Origin: Aculops lycopersici
Taxonomy: Eukaryota > Arthropoda > Arachnida > Trombidiformes > Eriophyidae
Assembly: GCA_015350385.1 (NCBI GenBank)
Contig: WNKI01000002.1
Coordinates: 6,244,700-6,308,699 of the forward strand
Direction: 5' to 3'
DNA length: 64,000 nt
Shown: in pieces, positions 1-9,037 of the stretch
How positions within the stretch are numbered: position 1 is the first letter of the stretch
Layout: every line of letters starts with the position of its first letter
Program-made: the position numbers and the translations under genes
The notes under the pieces: model-generated
Told to the model about the DNA's origin: nothing
Seen by the model: only the letters and a program-made list of their open reading frames with translations
The model's database searches: none

Positions 1-2975
1 ACGGACATTGGAATCAGACGAAGCGAGCAACAAGTGGCTCTAAGACTCAAGAAACAAGCAAGTATAATTTTGCTTCAAGAGTTCAGCGGGTTGAGCGGGA
101 TAATCCACTTGCTTGTTAAACTGTATAAACTCGCTCACTAATACAAATACAATACTCAAGAGACACACTTCCAGTTTGCTTTTGAGACGAGTACGAGTTG
201 AATGAAGTACAGGAATTTTGTCTTGCTCTCTCTCTCCCTCTCCCTTTACCTCTTTGTCTTTCCATGAAGATCAATGGCGACGACATCGTCAAGAGTCTTG
301 ACAATACAGGTACTGAGCTTATGTTTATTGACACAAGTTACGCAACCAGCTCTCTCCTTCTCGACAGTTTTTGTATTCCACTGACACGACCACCGCTACC
401 ACCTACAAAGGCAAGACCACCAATGCGCCAGACTCGCTCGCTTATCGAGTTTACATCTCGATGAAACCTTTCCAAGTACTCAAAGCTCCATGGAGCGTTA
501 GCTAGTGACTCACTGCACGAATGGTAGACGAGATGGTCGGGTACGAGGTTCAAAGTTGGAGTTTGCAGTCAAATCCGTGGCTCGCGAGTTTCAAAGTAGA
601 CGTTCGAAAGTTTGTGACTCCAAATTGGCTTTCAAATTGTCAGCCGCTTGGAGTGCGTCCGTCGCCGTCGTTGCCACTACATGTATGGTCCAATGACGAC
701 ATGACGACGACGGGGACGACGACGACGGAGTTACAAGAAATCGCTTGCTCTTCTTGGTTGGCGAGTAATTGGAATTGGGGCCGCCGATAATTTGAAACAG
801 GGAGCGAGAAGCAGAAAGAGAAATGGCGCACCACCAGAGATCCGTTGTATTTTAAGATCTATCGCCTGCTGCCGCCGCTGCTTTTTGGCTGCCAACTCAT
901 GAGTGAGTGAGTGGAAATCCTCAACGAAGTCGTAGATTCTAAATGGACGAGCAAGCAACGGCAACGGCGACGGCAACGAGAGCAACAACAACAAATCCAT
1001 TGCTTTGCAAACTTAAACTTGCACTTCAGATCGTATCGTCGCTCTAATCCATCCACTTTAGTTTTCGTCAGTTGTAATCTAGGACAGCACAAGTGGAAAG
1101 CGAGATAGAGAGATAGAGTGAGTTTTGGATGGTCAAGAGACTTGAGAGATTAAGTTTAACATGATGACCTAATGCAGTTTGCTGCGTGTTTGTCTGTGAA
1201 AGAGCAACGGCGAGGCGTTGGCCGCGGCACGCGGAGCTGGGCGCCTGCGTCCCACCAGAATTCGAGTGGGCGTGCGCCGAAAGTCTGAAGCTGGAGTGGA
1301 AATAGCTCAGGCCGGAGCAACAATAAACACCAAACTCTCCAAAATGTGACGAGAGGCGAGAGAGAGAGAGAGAGATAATAAACGGCCTCCGCTGGCCGTC
1401 TAATAGGACAGTTAGGCGCGGCAGTGTTGTGACTGCGGCGACGGTGCCCTAGTGGCTCTATCTGCAGTCCTCCCTCTTGCTAAAACTTTCGTTGGTGCTG
1501 CTACACACTCTCTCCCTCTCGCTCGCTAGTTAGCTCGCCGTCATCGTCGAAACCGACAGTCAAAGTGAAACTTTCATGGCGAGCTTTTGGGATAGAAGAA
1601 GGAGCGCGCGGAAAAGAGCAACAGCCAGAGAGGAGCCTTCAAAGACTTGGTCGAGTTGTCACCGCTTGACTGCTCATTCGCTCGCTGTTGCGCAAACACC
1701 GATCCACACACAATTGCGCGCCCCCACAGGTGGAGCCAGCCGTGCAGCGCCCACGGACCGCTGTGCGCGAAGCAGGCGGGCGCCTAGCCAGAAAGCTTGC
1801 CAGTCGGTACAAAGGCAATTGCAATAGCACAATCACTTCGCGACGACAAGCTGGCTACGGCACGCTGTAGTCGTCGCGTCGCATCGTGCGCTTGTCGCGC
1901 CGGCGGCGGCGCCGAAAGCCTACTTTCACCTTTGGCGAAAGTTGCTCGCTTCTTTGCATAGAACTTCTCTCGGCTCTGGCCAGCGGTGCAACAGTAACAG
2001 CATCGGCGCTAACATCGAAACAACCAACCCGAAAGCTAGATAGTTAGCTAGCTTGCCGAGTGGCGCCTTTGCACTTCACCTGTATGCGCAATAATACTGT
2101 GGCAATGGCAGCAGAAAAAGCAAAAGCAGTAGCCAAAGTAAAGGCAGCGACAGCGACGAAAATGACGACCACGTAACGTATGTGGGTTACGCTAGGAGAA
2201 ATCCAAACATCAACAACAACAAAAGCTCCGTGTATTTGGGAAAAGGCAAAGGGCTATCGAGAGGAGGATAGAAAAGGAAGGAGATGAGCATGAGATGTTG
2301 AGAGCGGACTAGAGCGATACCACGTTGATGATAATAACAGCAACACTGTTGATCACAGTACCCGAGCAAATTCTGAGCATTCAAATAGCACAAACCGACT
2401 GACTGGCTGACAAATTTAATTTGCGGCTCACCTATTGACTGCTGTAAACAATAATAAACAACAAACAAAATAGCGACTACAACTAAGTTGGCCAAAGAAC
2501 AAAAGAAAATTAAATCTCTCATTCCTATTTCCTAAACTTGCAACCTAAACCCTAGGCTATTGGCAAGACTACAGGGTTAAGCCGACCTATTGGATTACCT
2601 ATCACACCTGGCGGCAGCAGCGGCGACTGCGACGGCGGCGGCAGTGGCAACGGAAGCTCAACTTGCTTTATTAGGCGCAACTAATTTGATTGTTTGCATT
2701 GGCATTGTATTCTGCCGCAACTTATATTGCCCTTCTGCAGCCACTAGACTGCAACTACCAATTAGACGAGTAGTAGTAGCAGCAGCAGTAGCGAAAAGAA
2801 CAACAACATCAACATCAATAAGATCCACAAAAAGAGCAACACAAGAGTTTGCTCGTGTTGCACAAGTTGTGGTTAGATAGGAATACTGAATAGTCAAGTT
2901 CATTTAGCCAACCAACCTGCACGAGTCTCAAAAAGAGTTTCGCTCCTCGAAATCAAATCGAAAAAAGACCCCATT
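1..2975. other. Non-coding flank upstream of the first gene
   Basis: I see no convincing gene here. The stretch is rich in short GA/CT runs (for example around 1354-1376), CAA/GCA/CGG triplet runs and G+C-rich patches around 1200-1950. The open frames are low-complexity or overlap one another on both strands. It probably holds the promoter and 5' UTR of the gene starting at 2976, but no clear TATA box or splice pair decides this. Confidence 0.5.
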
Positions 2976-3803
2976 ATGGCCAACGAGGTCATCATCAAAA
3001 CCACGGCCAACTATCAGGATGCCAACGAGATGACTAAACAGAGGCCAATTATTCAATTCGATAGCAACCTAATTAACGGCGGTGGCCAGCAAGAGCAACA
3101 TGCAAATTATAGAAACAATCTAGTGCGCTCCAGCATCGATAGCGGCAGAGATAATCCTTTTAGGCCGGACGGCGAGATTTACAAGTCCGCCGATCCCATT
3201 GTCGACTATTACAAGTTTGGGCCCAACCAGTCGAGAACCCAGTCGCCAACTGACAGTCAATTGTTGCTAAATTTATATCGAGAAGATGGAAAATTATCAA
3301 AGAAGGAGAAGAAAAAGGCCAAGAAGGAGCTAGAGCGGCGAGCTAAGCGCAGAGCAAATGGACAAGCAACAGGTAGTAAGGAGGGAGATGAGCAAGGTGC
3401 AGAGAGGGGATCTTTTCTTAGGCGTTTGTTGTGTTGCTGCTGTTGTCACTGTTTTACAAATAGCAAGTGCTGTAAGACAAATGCCAAGTTAAAGAATGAG
3501 CAAGCAATTAATGTATCACCAAACAGCCACGAGCAACAGCAAAGAGTAACAGATGGTGGCGGCGGTTGCGCTGGCGCAACAGAGAAAAAGACCAAAGAGT
3601 TCCCTGTAATCGAGTCCTCAGCAACAGCCACAACAATAAGCAAACCTAAAATTGTTGTCCTCAACACTCCCGATGAACTAGATCAAGTTTCCAATGATGC
3701 GGCGACAGGTGGTGGTAGCGGCGTCGGTCAAGATTCGACGACAATACAAACGACAACGGAATCACAACAAAATTCAAAGACCAAGTCTATCAATGAAAAA
3801 TAA
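2976..3803 (+). CDS. Unrecognised protein with polybasic stretch and cysteine cluster
   Basis: This is a 275-residue open frame starting at an ATG and ending in TAA. I do not recognise the family. The N-terminal third is complex sequence, including NPFRPDGEIYKSADPIVDYY around residues 60-80, which looks like a conserved motif. A strongly basic segment follows at about residues 108-128 (KKEKKKAKKELERRAKRR). Next comes a run of cysteines, LLCCCCCHCF, at about 150-160, with two more Cys shortly after. The C-terminal half is low-complexity and rich in T, S, Q and G. Basic residues next to a Cys cluster are typical of palmitoylated, membrane-attached cytoplasmic proteins; that role is inference. 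There is no signal peptide or clear transmembrane span. The next gene to the right is convergent. Confidence 0.6.
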   Translation: MANEVIIKTTANYQDANEMTKQRPIIQFDSNLINGGGQQEQHANYRNNLVRSSIDSGRDNPFRPDGEIYKSADPIVDYYKFGPNQSRTQSPTDSQLLLNLYREDGKLSKKEKKKAKKELERRAKRRANGQATGSKEGDEQGAERGSFLRRLLCCCCCHCFTNSKCCKTNAKLKNEQAINVSPNSHEQQQRVTDGGGGCAGATEKKTKEFPVIESSATATTISKPKIVVLNTPDELDQVSNDAATGGGSGVGQDSTTIQTTTESQQNSKTKSINEK

Positions 3804-4321
3804 TGACAATGCCATGGTTGCTTTGTAAAATTAATTATGAGCAGCTAAAACTAAACAACAAGACTAAGAAATGGAATTAGAATTAATTATTCTCTTTGAT
3901 GGATCTCTTTAAAAGTTTAACTTCAACCAGAAGTCATTTTAAAAATAATTGATCAAACTTCACATAGCGACACGCGTACGACTTTGCGCGCGTGTCGCTG
4001 GCATGAAGGCGCAACAGGTACTAGAGGCCACAAGGCGCCGAGGCAAGGAAATTACTTCACATACTCATCCGAGGATTATCAATAAATAAACAGACAGACA
4101 AGATATTGATTAGATGACGATGAGTTCATCTGAATCATCTCTATTTAGATCTCAATTTATTACAAGTGTTGACAATTTTTATTATAGACAGGTCTGTTTT
4201 GGTTGTGGTTAAGTGTTGATTTTTTTGCTTTACACGCCTCTCATTGACTTGATACTAAATTTTTTACTAATTAATTCTCTCCTCTCTTTCCTTTTCTTCT
4301 CTATTTCTTCTAAACAATCCC
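3804..4321. other. Convergent 3' intergenic region
   Basis: This is the spacer between two convergent genes. It contains A+T-rich 3' UTR-like sequence, AATAAA-type signals near 4081-4090, and a short perfect stem-loop described separately. I see no coding sequence. Confidence 0.5.
3966..3999. repeat. Perfect 11-bp stem-loop in a 3' flank
   Basis: The arm AGCGACACGCG (3966-3976) is matched by its exact reverse complement at 3989-3999, leaving a 12-nt loop. It lies about 165 nt past the stop codon of the gene at 2976-3803. The stem is G+C-rich inside an A+T-rich flank. It could be an RNA structure in a 3' UTR or a chance palindrome. Confidence 0.5.
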
Positions 4322-5287
4322 TTAGTCTCGCTTGTAGCCATTCGAGACTAAACTTTGCTGGTTGCTAGCCAACCTGTTGCTGTTGTTTTGCAGATGCTCC
4401 AATTGATGAGCGTCCAAAGGCGAGCCTCCCGTGTGAATCTGCGACAATCGTCTCACGCCCGATGACACCTGTTGCGAGATTCGGCGGCCAACATTTTGAG
4501 CCACGCGGACAGTTTGCTTGCCATAGTTGTCAATGTAAAATTTGGTAAACAAATAGATGAATATAATGGAGAAGAATATGTTAATGTATAGGAAGGTCCT
4601 TGGAAATTTGCAGCCGGGAATGAAAAGTGGCTGCGTTGAATGGAGGATCATGATGATGAACTGAACTATTTGAAATTGTGTTAAAAACTTCTTCCATCCG
4701 AGATATGGGCGCGCGGATTTGTAGGTGGCCAGGAAGTAGTATGAGTACATAACGGTATGGATGAAGGTGTTGAGGAATGGAAAGATGGCCGAGTTTCCCC
4801 CTGGCGCAAACTTGACAAAGAACCAAACTGCAATTGGAACGGAGAAATGATGGAACACGTGGAATCCGCTGATTTGTCTGTTCTTCTTTCTGAGGACAAA
4901 ACAAATTGTATCCGTGAATTCAATTATACGCGATAGAAGAAACACATATCCATATTGGATCATTGTGATGGCCTTCTCACTCCTGTCCGATGGATCAATG
5001 GGTCGGCAGCCGAAGGTGTCCAGGCCAAAGTTGAGCAATTTGCAGGCCATAAAGAAACCAAAGGCATTCCAGAGAACCATCAACAGGTTGTAGATGCGAA
5101 TGAATGAGAACAACTCGTAGGGTTTCCTGTCGCGCATTATAGCTGGTCCAATAACCTTAACGAACCATAGGTAGGCGACACAAGAGGCAACCACCGGCCA
5201 GGGGGTTCGCATTAGCGGATAGTTGGCCAATCTCGGGTCGCCATGTTGATCGTAGAAGTCGGTTGAAAGTAATTTGAGCGCTTCCAT
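4322..5287 (-). CDS. Very-long-chain fatty acid elongase (ELOVL family)
   Basis: This 321-residue protein matches the ELO family in length and motifs. It should catalyse the condensation step (acyl-CoA plus malonyl-CoA) of very-long-chain fatty acid elongation in the endoplasmic reticulum membrane. The histidine box HVFHH is at about residues 143-147, preceded by RIIEFTDT (about 120-127), the equivalent of the family's K-I-I-E-x-x-D-T motif, and by VLRKKNRQ. After the box come NTFIHTVMYSYYFLA and several hydrophobic spans, consistent with the multi-span topology. The C-terminal tail is Ser/Gln/Asn-rich and hydrophilic; it ends KRD, not a clear KKxx signal. The start ATG is the natural one, upstream of a family-like N-terminus. 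No intron is needed. It is most like the ELOVL1/4/7 group, but I would not assign the subtype. Confidence 0.93.
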   Translation of the reverse strand: MEALKLLSTDFYDQHGDPRLANYPLMRTPWPVVASCVAYLWFVKVIGPAIMRDRKPYELFSFIRIYNLLMVLWNAFGFFMACKLLNFGLDTFGCRPIDPSDRSEKAITMIQYGYVFLLSRIIEFTDTICFVLRKKNRQISGFHVFHHFSVPIAVWFFVKFAPGGNSAIFPFLNTFIHTVMYSYYFLATYKSARPYLGWKKFLTQFQIVQFIIMILHSTQPLFIPGCKFPRTFLYINIFFSIIFIYLFTKFYIDNYGKQTVRVAQNVGRRISQQVSSGVRRLSQIHTGGSPLDAHQLEHLQNNSNRLASNQQSLVSNGYKRD

Positions 5288-7373
5288 TTTCTAGCTTGTG
5301 AATGTAGGTTGACTATCTGATTGATTTGGTGGTCGTTACTTCCCGTCACTAATCTACTTGAAGGCTTTACACTTGTCTCGTCTGTGTGTTTCTCTGTTGT
5401 GTGTTCTAATATTTGCTATGTGTGTGAGTGTTGCTCAAACTTGTAAATTTTATGATCTCTTCTTCGAAAAGTAAAGCTTTAATTAGCTCTTCTCGGATGT
5501 CGATATCTTAAATAATATCTCAACAACCAGCTCGTGCTCGCGCTTTTATGATGATTATGGAGTCGCTGTTGTTGTTATTATTATTATTATTACTGCTATT
5601 ATCCAAAATTGAGCGCACAAATTGAGATTGTTTATTACCCCCATCAAGCTTAGCACCTGAGGATATAATCTGATGGCTGCCACCTAAACTAAAATCGCAT
5701 CCCATTCTGCCACCAAGGGACTTCAAAAGGGGGAATCGGCTAGTAGTGCGCGGGAAAAATACACACGGAGAGATGGAAAAGGGGAGACAAGAAAGTGTGT
5801 GTGTGAGAGAGAGAGAGCAGCGGCAACAAGTGGCTTTTAGACACGCCACGCATAACGTGCCGCTAATGCACGGACCAGGTAAGCTAGTGGCACTCAAGAT
5901 CTTTCAGGTGGGATGCCCGTTTAACTGCTGCAACTGCAATCAACCTGCGCACACCTATCTCTACCTGATACCAAGGCGCCAAGCAAAGGCAGTGATTTTT
6001 GCCTTTGTGACAACCCGAAGGGAAAATCCAAGTGCGCGAGTTTTATCAATTCAAATCTCCACTGACGGCTGGAAAGTCGCCTTGGATTCACCGCAAACTA
6101 AAGCCAACAGCAGTGATCACCAAAAGCAAATGGGGGCTCACAATGACGCTCGAGAGTGTGAAGTAGTTGGCGAGGAGAGACAGACGGACAGATAGAGACG
6201 GGCAATCAGACGGATAGACAGAAACAAAGATAAGGAGCAACAAGATGGCGGCACCATTGAATGCACGAGATGGAAAAAGTAACAAGAGAAGAGGAAGACT
6301 TGGCTTTAAATTCAATCAATTCAACTGGTGCTTTTCTCAGCTAGCTTGACTGAAATAACGTGGAGTTATTCCAGTGGCCATTTGAATGGGCGCCCAACAT
6401 GCGAATTTGCCATAGGGACATTGCAAAGATTTGGAAGAGCAGTTGATAGGTGGAGAGATGGGAGTGTAAGGTAAAGCGGGAATAAGTTCATTAACGTTAT
6501 GACGCTGCAACCACTTGTTTCCACACTCGAGTGGCTGCTGTTTCAGGTGTCAGTTCGCCTATTGAATTCTATTCTACTGGATCTCCTAGTTGCCTCTCGT
6601 TGTCAGCTGATTAGATTGCAGAAAATCGTACACCACACGCTCTATCTTTTTTCACCAACTAAGAACCACTCTATGTTACTAATGGCGATGGCGGTTGTGG
6701 TAAAGAGCAACCAGTTAAGTGGTTCGTCTTTGTTATATTGCCTTCATCTGGTTACATTGTGCACAGCGAGGCTTTTTTGAGTGATTATTGGATACAACTA
6801 AGCTAACTAAACTCACCTTGAGCCAGTCAATATAACCAAAACACGAGCTGCGAACTGAACTTATGGTGCAAGTCTAGTATAGCCAAAGCAACAGTTGCAT
6901 TTAGCAAGGGGACAACAACAACAACAACAACAACAGCAATAATAACAACATCAACACCAAAACACCAAAAAGGAAAGAGGAAGAGGAAACTATTGGCGAG
7001 TAATTTACTTGCTGAATGTTGCGTAACGAGTTAGTGTCTTGAAACAAAAGACGCGTCTTGGTAAAGAAAAGGGATGCAACAGGTTGTGCAGAGAAGCGCT
7101 CCACCAGCCTGCCTCAAATGTTCCTTGTTGCCTCAAATGAACTCTCTACAATAACAGGTATTTTCTGAGCGCTCTTCATTTACCCGGCGGCAATAAGGGG
7201 GGAGCTCCCTTCTTCTTACCTGTCTATCGCTGGTGATGCTGCCACGAGCGCTAAAATTTTGTTTATTGGATATGACGTGGCTCTTCGTGGTCTTTTTTGC
7301 CTTGGTTCCAGGAGTAGAGGCGGCGGCAACGAAGACGGAGAAGATTGGGCCAAAATGACGATGAGGCGACAGG
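5288..7373. other. Intergenic region, no supported gene
   Basis: This lies between the elongase (leftward) and the next recognised gene at 9038. It contains simple repeats (TTATTA near 5575-5595, GA near 5808-5818, CAA near 6911-6935). Sequences matching splice donors, such as CAG|GTAAGC near 5877, could belong to non-coding exons. The open frames present are low-complexity or overlapping, with no recognisable protein, so I do not call them. Confidence 0.4.
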
Positions 7374-7375
7374 TG

Positions 7376-7378
<3 letters not shown>

Positions 7379-7419
<41 letters not shown>
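7379..7419. repeat. (GA)n microsatellite, left of the assembly gap
   Basis: About 40 nt of uninterrupted GA dinucleotide. A second GA run lies beyond the assembly gap (7644-7723), interrupted there by uncertain bases. Confidence 0.95.
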
Positions 7420-7422
<3 letters not shown>

Positions 7423-7547
7423 AGAAACTATTAGACGACTACGTTAACGGCCGCGACGTCGATACGAATAGAATACGTAATGCTCACGTCCGGTATATAC
7501 TTATTCATCTCGTATGTGATGATAGGAGTCGTAGTAACGTTTAAACT
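7420..7547. repeat. Noisy copy of the sequence right of the gap
   Basis: After the GA run this segment reads like an error-rich version of 7724-7850. Both begin with GAGAGAAGA, followed by recognisable shared blocks in the same order: GGCCGC, GTCGAT, a GAAT..CGAAT-like stretch, TGCTCAC, a CGGTATA/CGGGATA block, and then GATGATAG. The left version carries many one- or two-base insertions. The pattern suggests a raw long-read end left in the assembly, not a biological repeat. Confidence 0.6.
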
Positions 7548-7643
7548 NNNNNNNNNNNNNNNNNNNNNNNNNNNNNNNNNNNNNNNNNNNNNNNNNNNNN
7601 NNNNNNNNNNNNNNNNNNNNNNNNNNNNNNNNNNNNNNNNNNN
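7548..7643. other. Assembly gap (96 N)
   Basis: A run of 96 unknown bases. Further isolated N calls at 7698-7704 lie in the following GA repeat. The gap falls exactly in a dinucleotide repeat, the expected place for an assembly break. Confidence 0.98.
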
Positions 7644-7697
<54 letters not shown>

Positions 7698-7723
7698 NNG
7701 NGNNGAGAGAGAGAGAGAGAGAG
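7644..7723. repeat. (GA)n microsatellite with uncertain bases
   Basis: A GA dinucleotide run of about 80 nt interrupted by N calls at 7698-7699, 7701 and 7703-7704. It continues the repeat seen at 7379-7419 across the gap. Confidence 0.95.
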
Positions 7724-9037
7724 AAGAGAAAACATTTGACGCACCTTTAAGGCCGCCAGTCGATCGAAATGAATCGAATTGCTCACTCCCGGGATATTAA
7801 CTATTAATTTGCATTCCTGATGTTGATGATAGAGGCTGAGAAAAACTTTTTTTCTTCTTCTTTCTCTTGCTTGGAGGTATTTTTATCACAATCAACTCCG
7901 AAAGGTGAGAGGACACCACAATTTGCATCTCCCCTTAGCGACAGTGGGAAAGGCCACTTTGCTAGACGATACCCGCGCCACTGCTGCTATAACTCCACAA
8001 CCCGACGACTAAGTGATGCAAGTTAGAAGTGGCCCAACAGGTATGCACAACTCTCACAACTTGGGTTGTTGCAAACTTTGTACGCTCGTCTTTTGGTTAC
8101 ATTAATCATTAAGTGGAATTTCCCCCCCCCCTTCTACTCTCGCTCGTGCAAGTTTATTGGGCAATTTAGTTTGCTTGGGGTGATGGAGGAAGAAAGAATG
8201 GATGGAAGAAAAGGGGATGCTGCTCTCAAATCTATCGCGAGCATTATAACGGCCATCCCGAAGGAACAGAGAAAGGGGACGGAAAAGGGGGACGCGATGC
8301 TACGTATTTGTTACGTAATCAATCAAAGGTACTCAAGGTAGAAAGTTGCTCGCTCACCTACACAACGAATTCGTGAAATTTCGCAATCTATTCCCGGTAA
8401 ACGTGATCCATGAGAGTTGAAACATAACCCTGGCCTCGGAGACACGAGTTGTTCACGCGGCGACAGTTCGGTGTCTATTGATAATTAGTGACTCTCAAGT
8501 CTCGAGTTTGGTGTGCCCATTGCATGTCTAGGCTACGACATGCAATAAACAGATGAGGTAACACTTCATTTAAGATTGACAGACTCCATATAGCTGCATT
8601 CTGTTGAGCTTGAGGAACACCTTGCCTGCACTCATCACACCTGCTCCTGTCTGCTTTGAGTACACCTGTTGCTCTTAACCATGAATTAATTGGTGCTCGT
8701 TTCAAAAATCACATTCAAATCAGATCAAAAGCTAAACTAGTGGTCTCTTACGACTATTTACCTTTATCTTAACTTCGACTGACCTCCTCCTAAGATCTAT
8801 CCTCTTCACCTGAGAAAGTTGTAGCAAGATGAGAAGCGCGAGTTGCTATGGCAGCATGCAAGCGATGACGCACAGCCTACGGTGGCGCGCCGAAATGTCT
8901 CGCGATTGTTTTGAATCGGCATCCTGTTCACACAACCTATTCCAAGGAATTATTATTATATACCATTATATATTGTAATTATTGTTATAAGTTATATCTA
9001 TACAACCATCTTACAATCATCTACTATTGATCTCAGG
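7724..9037. other. Intergenic region upstream of ADAM17
   Basis: There is no supported gene apart from a possible retroelement scrap at 8475-8705. A C homopolymer lies at about 8122-8131. The A+T-rich stretch 8950-9030 ends in CTCAG immediately before the ADAM17 ATG. This resembles a splice acceptor, so a 5' UTR exon further upstream is possible. Confidence 0.4.
8475..8705 (-). mobile_element. Possible relic of a non-LTR retroelement C-terminus
   Basis: An open stretch of about 76 codons on the minus strand reads protein-like, with INSWLRATGVLKADRSRCDE followed by a CxxC...HxxxxC arrangement (CDEC, then HLFIAC). A zinc-binding CxxC-H-C cluster preceded by an arginine-rich helix is typical of the extreme C-terminus of some non-LTR reverse transcriptase ORFs. 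No reverse transcriptase core is seen next to it and no ATG start is clear, so at most this is a decayed fragment. It could also be an exon of an unrelated gene. Confidence 0.25.

Noticed and set aside
2590..2880. 96-codon frame upstream of the first gene
   Set aside because: Its start is a run of Ala/Thr from GCG/ACG-type triplets and the rest is low-complexity; an equally long frame lies on the opposite strand.
5520..6315. Several frames of 75-149 codons on both strands beside the elongase gene
   Set aside because: They overlap one another on opposite strands, are made partly of simple repeats, and show no domain or signal peptide.
7259..7800. Frames of Arg-Glu or Ser-Leu dipeptides across the gap
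   Set aside because: They are direct translations of the GA/CT microsatellite and the N gap.
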